Shown here one piece after another: positions 45,648-55,187 of a stretch of DNA of 64,000 nt (position 1 is the first letter of the stretch; every line of letters starts with the position of its first letter). The notes below the pieces were generated by a model. That model was given only the letters and a program-made list of their open reading frames with translations. It made no database searches and was not told where the DNA came from. This stretch comes from Anaerocolumna chitinilytica. Lineage in GTDB: Bacteria; Bacillota; Clostridia; Lachnospirales; Lachnospiraceae. A program made the position numbers and the translations under genes. The stretch lies in the NCBI RefSeq assembly GCF_014218355.1, contig NZ_AP023368.1:5333501-5397500 (forward strand). The letters are read 5' to 3'.

Positions 45648-47576
45648 TTAGACTCTTTGTTCAAAGATCTTAAGGTTGCCTGCATTCACTTCGTAGGTTC
45701 CGGTATCCATTGACTTCTGGACTTGTTTGCCGGCAAAGACGTCTACGAATAATTCAAGCGGAACACTTCCCCATACGAAAGGCCTTTGTGCAACTGCTGC
45801 ATTGATACTGCCTTTCTTCATATGTTCTGCTACTTCCTTGGTAAAATCTATGGTGACAACTTTAACATCCAGTTTATGACTTTCCACATATCTGGCGTAG
45901 GCAAGTCCCCAGCCGACATTGGTGGAGAAGAAGAGTTTCGTATTCGGATAATCCTTTAACATCTTCGATATTACCCTCTCTGATTCTTCCTTCGAAGGTT
46001 CTCCCATAACACCGACCTGATGTACGGTAATGTTCGAATTCTCCTTGAGCTCCTTTACAAAGCCTTCTGCTCTTTCTTCAATGGACGCCAGTTTATAGTC
46101 GGTCCACATGCCTACAATTACTTCTCCCCTGCCGTTAAGAATCTGGTTTACAATCTTTCCGGCACTTCTTCCGCATTGCAGGGTATTGGTACCGATAACC
46201 GATTCATGGGGAATTCCCTTAACAGGAGACTGGATAAAGATTACCTTCACCCCTTTATCCGTAAGTGCTTTCATTTCTCTTGCTACGCCCTCATCTTCAA
46301 TAGGCGAAATTGCAATTCCGTCAAAACCGCCTACGGATATCCTCTTCAGGATATCAATCATTTCCTTTGTGCCCTGTTCGCCTCTAGCCTTCGGAGCAAA
46401 TACTTCCGCATCCATATCCAGTATTTTAGCTGTCTTTTGTGCTTCTTTGGCAGCTGGTTCCCAGAAAGGATCATCCAAATCCCACACCAGCGCAATCTTT
46501 TTCTTCTTTTTCACTGTCGCAGAGGTTTTTATGGAAGAGGAACTGCGTTCAATTAACGAAACCTTATCACATAATTCCCTTGTCATCTTAACAAGAATGT
46601 CAGCCATACTATTTTGGCTGATTGTAAGAGAAGCGACTTCCTCGGTGGTAGCGGAAGATTCCTCTACTACGGCAGCAATACTGCCAAGGGCTTCTATTAA
46701 AGTACTCTTTTCCTTTGTAAGCTTTCCAACTTCTTCACCAAAATCCTGCTGCTTCTTAATAAAGATATCCGCTGTATTATTAACCTGTTCAACAGACTCA
46801 ATTACTTTTCCGACAGCATTATTCTGCTCACCAAAGATTGCGGTAGAGGATGTCATTACACCTCTTAAGTTATCCAACTGGCTGGTTATATCCGATAAAG
46901 AACTGCTGATATTTTCGCTGGCTCTTCTGCTCTCCTCGGATAATTTCCGTACTTCCTCTGCTACAACGGCAAATCCTTTACCTGCCTCGCCGGCTCTGGC
47001 AGCTTCAATGGAAGCATTCAAAGCCAACAGATTAGTTTGAGAGGCAATACCGTATAATACTTTAGTAATCTCTGTTATGTTCTGGGTTTTATTTAAAAGG
47101 GTATATATTGACTCAGAAATCTCTTTCATAACCCTTTCATTCTTTTCCTGATTTACAGACAGGTTATGGATAGCATCCTTCCCTTCTGCATTTACTTTAC
47201 TCATATCAAAGGCAAGTCCTATCAATTCCTTTGACTTTAAGTCCATCTCATTGATTTTCTCTGAGAGATGATCGGCAACTCCCATACACCTTCCGACATC
47301 TTCTGCCTGGGTCTGTGCCCCCTGGGCTATGTATTCGGAGGAATGTCTGACACTCTTGGAAGCATCAACAATTTCCTCAACTACGCCTTCCAACTGACCG
47401 GATATTGATTTCACATTATCAAAATCATTACGGAACCGGGTAAAATATTTCCTGTAATTATGATACATATCATTCTGGTCCTTATCTTCGCTGCTGATAA
47501 ATTCATTTTCAAAATCCCAATTCAGCATCCTCTGAATTAAAATTGGGCTTTGTAACTTCCTGCTGCTCTTTAACAT
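45648..47576 (-). CDS. Soluble chemoreceptor fused to a C-terminal sugar-binding-protein domain
   Basis: The N-terminal half (about 55-345) is a methyl-accepting signalling coiled coil with the highly conserved tip [20 protein letters not shown] (about 177-196). After a Lys-rich hinge, residues about 359-642 form a type 1 periplasmic-binding-protein domain ([20 protein letters not shown] start, [13 protein letters not shown]), as in ribose-binding proteins and LacI repressors. There is no signal peptide, transmembrane helix or HAMP domain, so both parts should be cytoplasmic. It probably senses an imported sugar or a metabolite and signals to CheA/CheW, which are not in the window. The neighbouring secreted esterase suggests a plant sugar. 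Confidence 0.9.
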   Translation of the reverse strand: MLKSSRKLQSPILIQRMLNWDFENEFISSEDKDQNDMYHNYRKYFTRFRNDFDNVKSISGQLEGVVEEIVDASKSVRHSSEYIAQGAQTQAEDVGRCMGVADHLSEKINEMDLKSKELIGLAFDMSKVNAEGKDAIHNLSVNQEKNERVMKEISESIYTLLNKTQNITEITKVLYGIASQTNLLALNASIEAARAGEAGKGFAVVAEEVRKLSEESRRASENISSSLSDITSQLDNLRGVMTSSTAIFGEQNNAVGKVIESVEQVNNTADIFIKKQQDFGEEVGKLTKEKSTLIEALGSIAAVVEESSATTEEVASLTISQNSMADILVKMTRELCDKVSLIERSSSSIKTSATVKKKKKIALVWDLDDPFWEPAAKEAQKTAKILDMDAEVFAPKARGEQGTKEMIDILKRISVGGFDGIAISPIEDEGVAREMKALTDKGVKVIFIQSPVKGIPHESVIGTNTLQCGRSAGKIVNQILNGRGEVIVGMWTDYKLASIEERAEGFVKELKENSNITVHQVGVMGEPSKEESERVISKMLKDYPNTKLFFSTNVGWGLAYARYVESHKLDVKVVTIDFTKEVAEHMKKGSINAAVAQRPFVWGSVPLELFVDVFAGKQVQKSMDTGTYEVNAGNLKIFEQRV

Positions 47577-47605
47577 GTCAGTCCCCCTCTATTTTGATAT
47601 TATTT

Positions 47606-47634
47606 ATTGTAGCACCAACTTAGTGGTATTTCAA
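47606..47634 (-). promoter_or_regulatory. Promoter of the soluble chemoreceptor gene
   Basis: On the minus strand TTGAAA (47629-47634), a 17-base spacer and TACAAT (47606-47611) lie about 30 bases from the start codon. The spacer holds an imperfect dyad (ACCACTAAGTTGGT) that could be an operator. Confidence 0.65.
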
Positions 47635-47775
47635 TTATTTTCTTGAATTTGTATCTTTTTTAACGGGATTTTGCGTTTTTATTACCAAATATTTTGTCAT
47701 AAAATGATGTATTTGCACAAACGTTTTGTATTTATTTTACTTTTATCATTTTTTTCTTGTATATTTTATCTAAAA

Positions 47776-47810
47776 CCGGCTGAAAACTTTTCGTTGGGTT
47801 TTCTGCCGGC
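47776..47810 (-). terminator. Terminator of the amidase gene, left end of the tailocin
   Basis: A 12-bp stem with one mismatch (CCGGCTGAAAAC with GTTTTCTGCCGG) is followed by TTTTAGAT on the minus strand, just past the amidase stop. Confidence 0.75.
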
Positions 47811-47817
47811 TCCTCTC

Positions 47818-48888
47818 CTAATTCTTTCTTCCTTTGGATAGTGCAGTTATGGTATTACTGCCTGCACTAAAGCCGGTATCCTTGCCAGTCTGATTCCAGC
47901 CGAGCTTCTCCCAGTAAATGAGTACGGCAATTCTGGTTTTATTTCCATAGTTTCCGTCAACGGTAAGAGGAATGAAGCTCTCTCCTGCCAAAACAGCATT
48001 TAGTTTTTCCTGGAGCCATTTGATATCGGTAGTCGAAGAGGTTCTTTTAATCGTCTTCGTCGGTGTATAAATCTCTGAAACATATTTTACTTTAGTATAT
48101 TCACAGATACCTTTGCAGATTTCCTGGGCGGCTTCCTTCCAGTAAGCACTGCTTCCCATCATCTGCAGAGCCTCTCTTTCATTTGTCATAAAACACAGCT
48201 CACATAATATAGACGCTTTTGTGCCGAGATTCTTACAATTGCACATAGCCAGTGCCTGCTTATTAATTCCCCTGTTCGTTTGCTTCGTGCCTTGAACCAG
48301 GTATTTTAACACACTCCTAGCCAGACTTTCGGATTTCCCGTTGTAGGCGTTGTGAATATAGATTTCAACTCCTTCTGCCGAATTAAAAGAGGTTCCGTCA
48401 CCGTATGCATTATAATGTATGCTGACAGAATAATCACATTTGGCATCACGGATAGTTACCTGTCTTTCCGTTAAAGGAGTATCCGGGTCATCTTTTGGAT
48501 TGTCATCGTCAAAACCCGTCATAACTGTGGTAAAGCCACAGCGCTTAAGCTCTTGCACAAGTAGGTAAGCAACACCAACTGCTGCCACATGTTCCCTGAT
48601 ACTATCACCTTTTTTTACATCGGCTTTTCCGTCTTTATTAAAATCAACATCCGTGGGAACCGGAGGTGTTCGTTTTCCGGAAGTGTTATAACCATGTCCT
48701 GCATCTACTGCTATTTTCATTGAATCTACCATAAGTACCAGAGTCTTGTTTAAAGAGGATCTTCTTATTCTTTTAGGCATTTCCCGGGTACCGCCACATT
48801 TTCGTGAAAAAGCTTCACAGAGTAAAAGAAGTCTTGTGGCACCTTTTCTTTTATATTTTCTTTTACTCCTATAGACTTCGTGCCTCAT
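47818..48888 (-). CDS. N-acetylmuramoyl-L-alanine amidase, phage-type lysin
   Basis: Amidase_3-type zinc hydrolase that cuts between muramic acid and the stem peptide. Motifs are MKIAVDAGHGYNTSG (first His), a Glu in GDSIREHVAAV, YSVSIHYNAYGDG and the catalytic Glu in ILCELCFMTNERE. The C-terminal ~70 residues (WLQEKLN, VDGNYGNKTR, WEKLGWNQTG) are a peptidoglycan-binding-like domain shared with the glucosaminidase next door. I chose the ATG at 48888 with AAAGGTG upstream; it adds a basic ~50-residue extension of unknown use. A terminator separates it from the tail operon. Confidence 0.88.
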   Translation of the reverse strand: MRHEVYRSKRKYKRKGATRLLLLCEAFSRKCGGTREMPKRIRRSSLNKTLVLMVDSMKIAVDAGHGYNTSGKRTPPVPTDVDFNKDGKADVKKGDSIREHVAAVGVAYLLVQELKRCGFTTVMTGFDDDNPKDDPDTPLTERQVTIRDAKCDYSVSIHYNAYGDGTSFNSAEGVEIYIHNAYNGKSESLARSVLKYLVQGTKQTNRGINKQALAMCNCKNLGTKASILCELCFMTNEREALQMMGSSAYWKEAAQEICKGICEYTKVKYVSEIYTPTKTIKRTSSTTDIKWLQEKLNAVLAGESFIPLTVDGNYGNKTRIAVLIYWEKLGWNQTGKDTGFSAGSNTITALSKGRKN

Positions 48889-48965
48889 TTCCGGCACCTT
48901 TTATAATAAGCGGATATATTATTATATTTACCCCTGACAAAAAAGTTCATTTTTCACCGAAAATA

Positions 48966-49012
48966 AGAATGCCCTGAAAGCTGCTGCTCTTTCGCTGCTT
49001 TCAGGGCATTCT
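48966..49012 (-). terminator. Strong hairpin between the two lysin genes
   Basis: A perfect 16-bp stem, AGAATGCCCTGAAAGC with its complement, and a 15-base loop are followed on the minus strand by TATTTT. It lies just after the glucosaminidase stop and probably ends the tail operon. Confidence 0.85.
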
Positions 49013-49024
49013 CATATGAATTAT

Positions 49025-49738
49025 TTATCCTGCTGCCAAGGCTGCTTTGGTTTTGCTTCCTGCTTCCCATCCAGTATTTTGTCCATCCTTATTCCACCCA
49101 AGATACTTCCAGAACAGCAGCAGTGCTCCTCTGGTTTTTGCCCCAAAGATACCATCTACTACTAATTCTGTAAAGCCGCTTTTATTTTTCAAACAGCTAT
49201 TAAGTTTGTATTGAAGCCAGATAATTGCCAGACAATCTGTTCCCGGTGTTATAGCTTCCTCCGGTCCACTACCGTATACCACCTGCAAATCATATTTCCA
49301 CAGTTCATAGGTTTCAATCAAGCTGACGAGCTTGGTAGTGTAGGCGATATCTGTTGCCCAGCCGTCTTTTCTGATAAGGTTACAGGCTTCCTTATAATCT
49401 GTGATTCCTTTCAAATTGGAATACCTTGGGTACTGAAGGAAATCATAGTAACCTTTAATACCTTCTTTTATTCCGGAGTATTTGCGAAATCTGGCTTTTA
49501 TAGTATACGGTACCCCTTCCGTTGTCTGTTCATCGGTGGTGTATTCCTTAAAGGCGGTACCACAGGTGCTGGACCACTTCATACCAAAATAGTTATAGCA
49601 GTCCTTTGCCAAGCCCGAATCTCCCCATCGTGATTCTAGGCTTGCCTGGGCTATGGTAAGACTTGGAAGGATGCGGTAACCGGGGTAATATTGAATGGCT
49701 GCAGCTGCAATAGCTTTTAGAAACTCCTCTTTCTTCAT
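49025..49738 (-). CDS. Glucosaminidase lysin (endo-beta-N-acetylglucosaminidase)
   Basis: Family GH73-like wall hydrolase of 237 residues. The catalytic domain (about 1-150) contains IAQASLESRWGDSGLAKDCY with the expected catalytic Glu and the NYFGMKW motif. The C-terminal ~70 residues (WLQYKLN, VDGIFGAKTRGALL, WKYLGWNKDG) form the same binding domain as in the amidase. It follows the holin gene directly (4 bases) and is probably used to release particles from the producing cell. Confidence 0.92.
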   Translation of the reverse strand: MKKEEFLKAIAAAAIQYYPGYRILPSLTIAQASLESRWGDSGLAKDCYNYFGMKWSSTCGTAFKEYTTDEQTTEGVPYTIKARFRKYSGIKEGIKGYYDFLQYPRYSNLKGITDYKEACNLIRKDGWATDIAYTTKLVSLIETYELWKYDLQVVYGSGPEEAITPGTDCLAIIWLQYKLNSCLKNKSGFTELVVDGIFGAKTRGALLLFWKYLGWNKDGQNTGWEAGSKTKAALAAG

Positions 49739-49742
49739 ATAC

Positions 49743-50012
49743 TCATATCTCCTTACCGTCTTTCTCTATCAGATTGCGCATAGCTTCATACAGTCCGGTA
49801 CTTGCAAGGCCGCTAATCATACCGCCAAGGATTATGGACATATTAATTGCCGGAAGATTCGCAAGTATATTGATAATGGTGCCAATAACCAGCATGGCTG
49901 CGGGTATGTATTGGTTGTTAAAGTTCTTGATATTCTTAAAGGCGTAGCCTAAACACAAGCATATTCCTAAGGTAACCAAGTTAATATATTGTAGTAGAAA
50001 TGTAATTTCCAT
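49743..50012 (-). CDS. Phage-type holin
   Basis: 89 residues with about three hydrophobic segments, an ICLCLGYAFKN start region and a conserved-looking GGMISGLASTGLYE near the end, as in clostridial phage holins of the Hol44-like group. It forms the membrane lesion that lets the lysin reach the wall. The order XhlA-like, holin, lysin resembles xhlA-xhlB-xlyA of PBSX. Confidence 0.85.
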   Translation of the reverse strand: MEITFLLQYINLVTLGICLCLGYAFKNIKNFNNQYIPAAMLVIGTIINILANLPAINMSIILGGMISGLASTGLYEAMRNLIEKDGKEI

Positions 50013-50032
50013 TTGTTATACTCCTCTCTCCT

Positions 50033-50344
50033 TTATCTCAGGCCGATCTGCAGAGCAAGGAAGCCTAAAATAATTGTTATCATTCCGGCTGCCAAGAGCC
50101 ATTTGAATTTATCCCATTTGTCAGCATCTCTGGATTCCAGCTTGGAAAGCCTCTGAATCGTTTCATTTAAGTCGGAGCGCATATATTTGGTTTCGATTGC
50201 CAGCTCTTTGATAGCTGTAACCAGGGAGTTAGTCTCCTTTATCTCTGCTTCCATCTCATCGAGACGAATCTTGTTGGACTTGGATCGTTCATCGACTTTA
50301 ATGAGCGATTTTTCAAGCTCTGTTACTTTTTCTTCAATTAACAT
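50033..50344 (-). CDS. XhlA-like membrane-anchored coiled-coil protein
   Basis: 103 residues: a heptad-rich coiled coil (about 1-75), then a C-terminal transmembrane helix (WLLAAGMITIILGFLAL). PBSX XhlA has the same layout and assists holin-mediated lysis. It lies 20 bases before the holin gene. The match rests on layout and position. Confidence 0.75.
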   Translation of the reverse strand: MLIEEKVTELEKSLIKVDERSKSNKIRLDEMEAEIKETNSLVTAIKELAIETKYMRSDLNETIQRLSKLESRDADKWDKFKWLLAAGMITIILGFLALQIGLR

Positions 50345-50383
50345 ATATCACCCCTCATTTTATGAAAGGAGAGCCAATCCCTC

Positions 50384-50524
50384 CTATTTCATTAACTCCT
50401 TCAGCTCCGAATACTGTTCCTGGCTGATACGATTATTCAACAGAAATATATCCAGCTTATCCTGCATGTCCTCTTTCTCATAATTGCCCGACTGTATAAT
50501 CTTTTTGCAGTATGTATAGGTCAT
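50384..50524 (-). CDS. XkdX-family small tail protein
   Basis: 46 residues (MTYTYCKKIIQSGNYEKED start), typical of the short XkdX-type proteins found after tail-fibre genes in PBSX-like loci. The role is unknown. A GGGGGTG site precedes the ATG, and the start lies only three bases past the stop of the preceding gene. Confidence 0.7.
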   Translation of the reverse strand: MTYTYCKKIIQSGNYEKEDMQDKLDIFLLNNRISQEQYSELKELMK

Positions 50525-50527
50525 CCT

Positions 50528-50869
50528 TTACACCCCCAATTCTATTTTTGATATGCGGTAATCCAAGTCTATCAGGTACTCTGTCTGTGTATCGATTTCT
50601 GATACAGTTTTTGGCATGGCGGCAAGTTCTGCGGCTCTTTCTGCTTCTGTAGTTTCAACGATTACTCCGTTTGAGTATTTATATAGATGAACGCCGGACA
50701 AACTGATTAAGGAAGGATTGACTTGCCCCAACAGTTCGAAATGCCGGCCACCTTCCTGATTGATACAATTATCATTTTCTTCCGGTTGTTCAAAGGCATC
50801 TGAAAAGCCTTTGATAATGCAATTATTTGTATCTAACCTAATATAATGCTTATTATAAAATCCTTCCAT
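50528..50869 (-). CDS. Small phage-tail accessory protein (XkdW-like position)
   Basis: I do not recognise this 113-residue protein with confidence. It begins MEGFYNKHYIRLDTNNCIIK and has an acidic middle; the C-terminal half may be helical. Proteins in this position, just after the fibre gene, often help fibre folding or attachment. Inference from context. Confidence 0.65.
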   Translation of the reverse strand: MEGFYNKHYIRLDTNNCIIKGFSDAFEQPEENDNCINQEGGRHFELLGQVNPSLISLSGVHLYKYSNGVIVETTEAERAAELAAMPKTVSEIDTQTEYLIDLDYRISKIELGV

Positions 50870-50878
50870 AATTACCTC

Positions 50879-53203
50879 CTATAGCTCTGCATCCAATTTA
50901 ATCTGAATGCTATATCTAGCAGGGTAAACTGCGCCTGTAGCTGTAATGTAAAACGAGTCATTTTTAACTACATATTCAGTTGTAGTAGGAGTAACTCCTG
51001 CATTTAGTGACCATGTTCCAAATGTCGCCGATGGGTCAACTCTCAATTGAGGAGAAAGCACTCCAGAAATTGTCACTCTGCCATTGCTTTGGGCAATATC
51101 TACGACAGTAAAAATTTGGTAATACCTTTGGCATAAAACTAACTCCTCACCATAACTTCTTGGAATAAACGGTGTTGCATGGTCATTTACTTCAAGTTTG
51201 ACCCAATTAATGTTAAGACCTTTTCCTATGGCTATCCCATTACGGAAAAATGTAACTATTATCTGTAATTGAGTAGCATTGCTTGCCATAGTTGCTGTTA
51301 CAACCTTAGTACCTCCTGATGAAAAAGAACCAGAAAAATGTGAGGAAACGCCATCATAAAAGGCTATCTCTGCTGAAACACCAGCATCCAAAGATATGTT
51401 ACAAGATAGTGTTAATGTTTTACCAGCATATTCTGCATAATCTTCTACATTTTGATATATTGGTGTATAAGCATTGGCACCCCCTACCGCATTATATTCT
51501 TCAACTCTTAATGATTTATATCCTTTTAAAACCTTAACATTTGAATCTACATAATTCCAAATTCCCCATCTATCAGATGAATAAGAACCATTAGTTGGAA
51601 GTGCAAATGTTGTTCCTCTCTGCCATACCTGGAAGTCTCCATTAATGAGTATGTTTGGAGCATATCCAGCACTTGGCCCCGAAACATAACTCCAGGATAA
51701 CCATCCACCTGCTCCTGAATTTAGATATGGGTCAAAAACTCTCCTATAAACAATACCTGAATCATAAAATTCAACTTGTTGTACTGGATAACCAGTTCCT
51801 GTTCCAAAAAATACCTTCAGATTAAATGCATTTATTATAATAGATGGTATCTTGGGCATGTTAAGAATAGTTTGTGAATCTGCAGTAGTAGGGCAATAAT
51901 AATTGCCTATACTCTTATATGTAGCCGCATTTAAATCTGCATTAGCAGGTATAACTATTCTTCCTATTAGACTATTATAAGATGTTAAATCAGTTGAAAG
52001 TGCTACTGCTGTACCATTTTCCTTAAGCCTGCCAGTACCTTTTGGAACCACATTCACATCTACATTTGTATCAGTACCGGTTGCTGATATTGCTGGTGCA
52101 TTACCAGCTGTATTTGCTTTTACTGTCAGATAATTCACTGCACCAGCCACCGTATCCACAACAAAAGCTACCACTCCATTAACCAAAGCTCTAAAAACTC
52201 CGGTTCCCTTGGTTTTTACATCAATCCCAACGTTTGCATCACTTCCAGCAGCCTCAATAGACGGTGAGTTATTTGTGGCATTTGATTTCATGGTAAGTGA
52301 GTTCACTGCAGAAGCTGCAGCATCAAATACAACGGATACTACATTATTAACATAGTTCCTTATTGTCCCGGTTCCCTTGGACTTGATGTCCAAGCCGACA
52401 TTTGTATCAGAACCGCTTGATTGAATGCTTGGCGGTACCCCCGTTGCTGCATTGTTTACTGTGATTTCATTTACAGCACTTGCAACGGTAGAAGGAAACC
52501 TTATTAATTCATTTCCGTTGGCATCTGTAATATATCCGGCAGTTGCAAATTTCGGAGTTGTCAGAATAGGACTGGTAAGGGTCTTATTCGTTAAGGTCTG
52601 TGTTGCAGTAAGATGCACAAGATTCGCAGCCAAAAGGCTAATAAGCTGAAAATTAGTACCATCATATACAGCACAGATCAAAGCGCCTGCTGTAATATCT
52701 CCCGACGTCAAAGCTACTCCGCCCGGTCTTACCAGTGATTTTGCTCCCAATGTGTTAACATTGATTGTGCAAGCTCCGGTATTTCCATTAACCGGCTTAA
52801 ACCAAACCATCATGCCTGTGTAGTATGCAGATAATCCCGGCAGTGTCAGAACATAAGCATTTGTACTGCCTGTATCTGCCGAGAATCCCATTGCCGTTTC
52901 TGCCATAAGAATCCATCTGCCGGTACCAAGACTTGGTGCCACGATAAAGAAATCATCAGGCGTTGCTGCACTTGAGGCTTCATACCGGTATAATCCTAAG
53001 CCTTTACACAGTATTGTTGTATTCTCAGGAACTCCGGTTACCGCTTTGAGTTCTGACAGGGTTCCTACCGCTTTTTGCATCCTGTTCTGAGCTTCCTTTA
53101 TTTCTGTATCAATAATATCAAAATTATTATTGATACCATTTATATTAACCAAATCATTCCCTTGTTGTTTCTCAAGGTTATAATAAGTTGTATGTTGTGC
53201 CAT
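50879..53203 (-). CDS. Tail fibre (receptor-binding) protein
   Basis: 774 residues. The N-terminal part (MAQHTTYYNLEKQQGNDLVN) is the baseplate-attachment type seen in clostridial phages. The middle (about 235-400) has three tandem units of about 50 residues, each with a Gly/Asn-rich SGSDTNVGLDIKSKGTGT-like segment, probably a fibrous trimer. The C-terminal third (NILINGDFQVWQRGT onward) is the lectin-like type common in phage fibres and should decide target range. The DNA of this last part looks more AT-rich than its neighbours, as if exchanged. Confidence 0.88.
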   Translation of the reverse strand: MAQHTTYYNLEKQQGNDLVNINGINNNFDIIDTEIKEAQNRMQKAVGTLSELKAVTGVPENTTILCKGLGLYRYEASSAATPDDFFIVAPSLGTGRWILMAETAMGFSADTGSTNAYVLTLPGLSAYYTGMMVWFKPVNGNTGACTINVNTLGAKSLVRPGGVALTSGDITAGALICAVYDGTNFQLISLLAANLVHLTATQTLTNKTLTSPILTTPKFATAGYITDANGNELIRFPSTVASAVNEITVNNAATGVPPSIQSSGSDTNVGLDIKSKGTGTIRNYVNNVVSVVFDAAASAVNSLTMKSNATNNSPSIEAAGSDANVGIDVKTKGTGVFRALVNGVVAFVVDTVAGAVNYLTVKANTAGNAPAISATGTDTNVDVNVVPKGTGRLKENGTAVALSTDLTSYNSLIGRIVIPANADLNAATYKSIGNYYCPTTADSQTILNMPKIPSIIINAFNLKVFFGTGTGYPVQQVEFYDSGIVYRRVFDPYLNSGAGGWLSWSYVSGPSAGYAPNILINGDFQVWQRGTTFALPTNGSYSSDRWGIWNYVDSNVKVLKGYKSLRVEEYNAVGGANAYTPIYQNVEDYAEYAGKTLTLSCNISLDAGVSAEIAFYDGVSSHFSGSFSSGGTKVVTATMASNATQLQIIVTFFRNGIAIGKGLNINWVKLEVNDHATPFIPRSYGEELVLCQRYYQIFTVVDIAQSNGRVTISGVLSPQLRVDPSATFGTWSLNAGVTPTTTEYVVKNDSFYITATGAVYPARYSIQIKLDAEL

Positions 53204-53207
53204 TTAC

Positions 53208-53735
53208 TCACCTCACTCTTAATTGTTCCCATGTATAGTTTTTCGTTTCTGCCCAAGTCATATCACTTACATCCAACCAGGTATTAAAGGTATACTCGAA
53301 GGTAAAAGACAAATGAGCAGGTTTGATATCCTCTATCGTAAGTGTCAGATCCGCCATGTTGGCTGGTATCCCCTTAGTCCCTACAAACCTTACAACAAAA
53401 CTGTTGTTATTAATATTCTCAATAACCTTAACCTCTCCATTGGAATAGGCTCTGGCGGTATCCTCAAGCATTTTTTTGGTTACCGTACCGGTTCCTCTTG
53501 CCTTTGCCAGAAGTCTTTCCCTTCGAAACCCCTCATTCTTTGTTACATCTACCGTAAGTCCATAGATTTTCTCATATCTGCTAAGCAGAGTGGTTGCTGT
53601 TCCGATAAAGCATTGGTCCAGTGTTTCCTGAAACTTAGCGGCAGTTTCTTTCGTTCCCTCTGTCAGAATGCCCTGGAGTTCTTCCATGGTTTTGTTCCCT
53701 CTGTAATAGGAAGGTAAATGTTCCATCAACTCCAT
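53208..53735 (-). CDS. Baseplate protein, YmfQ/DUF2313 type (XkdU-like)
   Basis: 175 residues (MELMEHLPSYYRGNKTMEEL start), matching the DUF2313 baseplate wedge proteins related to Mu gp48 and tail protein I. It lies between baseplate J and the fibre gene, as in PBSX and diffocins. It probably connects the wedge to the fibre. Confidence 0.85.
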   Translation of the reverse strand: MELMEHLPSYYRGNKTMEELQGILTEGTKETAAKFQETLDQCFIGTATTLLSRYEKIYGLTVDVTKNEGFRRERLLAKARGTGTVTKKMLEDTARAYSNGEVKVIENINNNSFVVRFVGTKGIPANMADLTLTIEDIKPAHLSFTFEYTFNTWLDVSDMTWAETKNYTWEQLRVR

Positions 53736-53736
53736 A

Positions 53737-54792
53737 TTAATTCACCCCCGACAGAGTAATCGCCCCAGCTATAGGTATCTGGGTGTCTTGAATAGGTATA
53801 TTGGTCACACCATTATTCAATAAAAGATCTGTATAATCTGCTACTCCCCTTGTACTTAGAAGCAGGCTGCCGATTTTTGCATAACTGATGGAATAAGCTT
53901 CAAAGATAGTGCCTTTTAAGTATTCCGTTACAGCAGCTGTAAAATCCGCTGACACCTCACTTAAAAGCTTGGTCCCATCCAGAGTTATCTTAGCCGAGAT
54001 TTTAATCTCCTTACTTGCAGGACTGGTTACCGTGACAGCGGCTCCTATGGGCCTTACCTCCTCGATATGTTCATACACCTTTGCTTCCAGGCTGGTATCA
54101 ATGGATAGGCTGCTATCAACTATCATTACCTTCACTGTCCCATTCCCATTCCAAAGGGGATATATCTTAGCATCTCCCACACCGGGAACTTCAAGGGCCC
54201 ATTTACGGTAATTAAAAGCATTACCGCTGGTGCTGGGTGACTGAACCAGGGTATAGAACCTGCTTCTAAGGTTGTCATCGTTTTCCTCTTCCTCACCGGC
54301 AGTAATAATATCTGTGAGAGTTGCGTTAACATCATTTATGTTATCAATATTCACAAGAGTGCCGCTATAATGGTTTCCGATTTCTCCTGTTTGTTCGCAT
54401 TCCGCAGCATAGCTGTATGTGCCTGTAGAGCCCGATGCACCTTCACCGGTATTGTCTGTAAGTTTTGATATAATCTTGTAGGTTGTGGTTTCCAGCCCCC
54501 ACCTGCTTCCAATTGGCACCTCTCTATTAACAGTCACCTTCCTGACTGCCTTGGTTGCCGCTTTTCGAACAATTCCATAATCGGAAACCACACGGTCCAG
54601 ATACTCTGCAACCGCGGTATCCCCAAATACCAGATCAATAAAGTTATCCATGTTAAAATAATTCTGGGACAGTTCATAGGCACAAGGCGCAAGAGCATCA
54701 TAGATAATGCTTCCCTCTCTCTTATCCACATCATTCGTCACACGGCTTAACATCTCCTCTAATATCGCTTCATAAGTCATAGCTTCAAACAT
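53737..54792 (-). CDS. Baseplate J-like wedge protein (XkdT-like)
   Basis: 351 residues. Motifs typical of the gpJ family are visible, such as REGSIIYDALAPCAYELSQN near the start and GEEEENDDNLRSRFY in the middle. It builds the outer baseplate wedge that triggers sheath contraction. One base overlaps the preceding gene, which suggests coupled translation. Confidence 0.92.
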   Translation of the reverse strand: MFEAMTYEAILEEMLSRVTNDVDKREGSIIYDALAPCAYELSQNYFNMDNFIDLVFGDTAVAEYLDRVVSDYGIVRKAATKAVRKVTVNREVPIGSRWGLETTTYKIISKLTDNTGEGASGSTGTYSYAAECEQTGEIGNHYSGTLVNIDNINDVNATLTDIITAGEEEENDDNLRSRFYTLVQSPSTSGNAFNYRKWALEVPGVGDAKIYPLWNGNGTVKVMIVDSSLSIDTSLEAKVYEHIEEVRPIGAAVTVTSPASKEIKISAKITLDGTKLLSEVSADFTAAVTEYLKGTIFEAYSISYAKIGSLLLSTRGVADYTDLLLNNGVTNIPIQDTQIPIAGAITLSGVN

Positions 54793-55187
54793 TAATACGT
54801 CACCTCCTTTGTAACCTTCAAATCTCCATAAATACTTTTTACCAGAAAACTGACGTAAAGCTCATCCCCATTATCTTCAAATTCAAAATTGGTTACTTCA
54901 CTGATTCTTTCGTCCGAGAGAAGGCATTCACTGATTCTGCGCTCTATTTCGATTACCACATAATCTGGGTCTTTTCCAATCAAATCCTCCAATGCAATAC
55001 CATAGTCGAAACTGTAGATGGGATATTCGTACTTTTCCGTATTCAGCAGTTTAAATACCGCCTGTTGCAGGGCTTCTGCCTCTTTAAGAAAGCCTTGTAT
55101 TTTATCGGGATAGAGAGCATATGTTCTGCTGACCTCTGCTTCCGCCTGAACTATCCCATCCTCTGTAAATGAATTTGCCGGAATCAT
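54792..55187 (-). CDS. Baseplate protein DUF2634 (XkdS-like, gp25 type)
   Basis: 131 residues. YSFDYGIALEDLIGKDPDYV and RRISECLLSDERI match the lysozyme-like gp25 wedge component, which links sheath and baseplate. It overlaps the preceding gene by 4 bases. Confidence 0.88.
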   Translation of the reverse strand: MIPANSFTEDGIVQAEAEVSRTYALYPDKIQGFLKEAEALQQAVFKLLNTEKYEYPIYSFDYGIALEDLIGKDPDYVVIEIERRISECLLSDERISEVTNFEFEDNGDELYVSFLVKSIYGDLKVTKEVTY

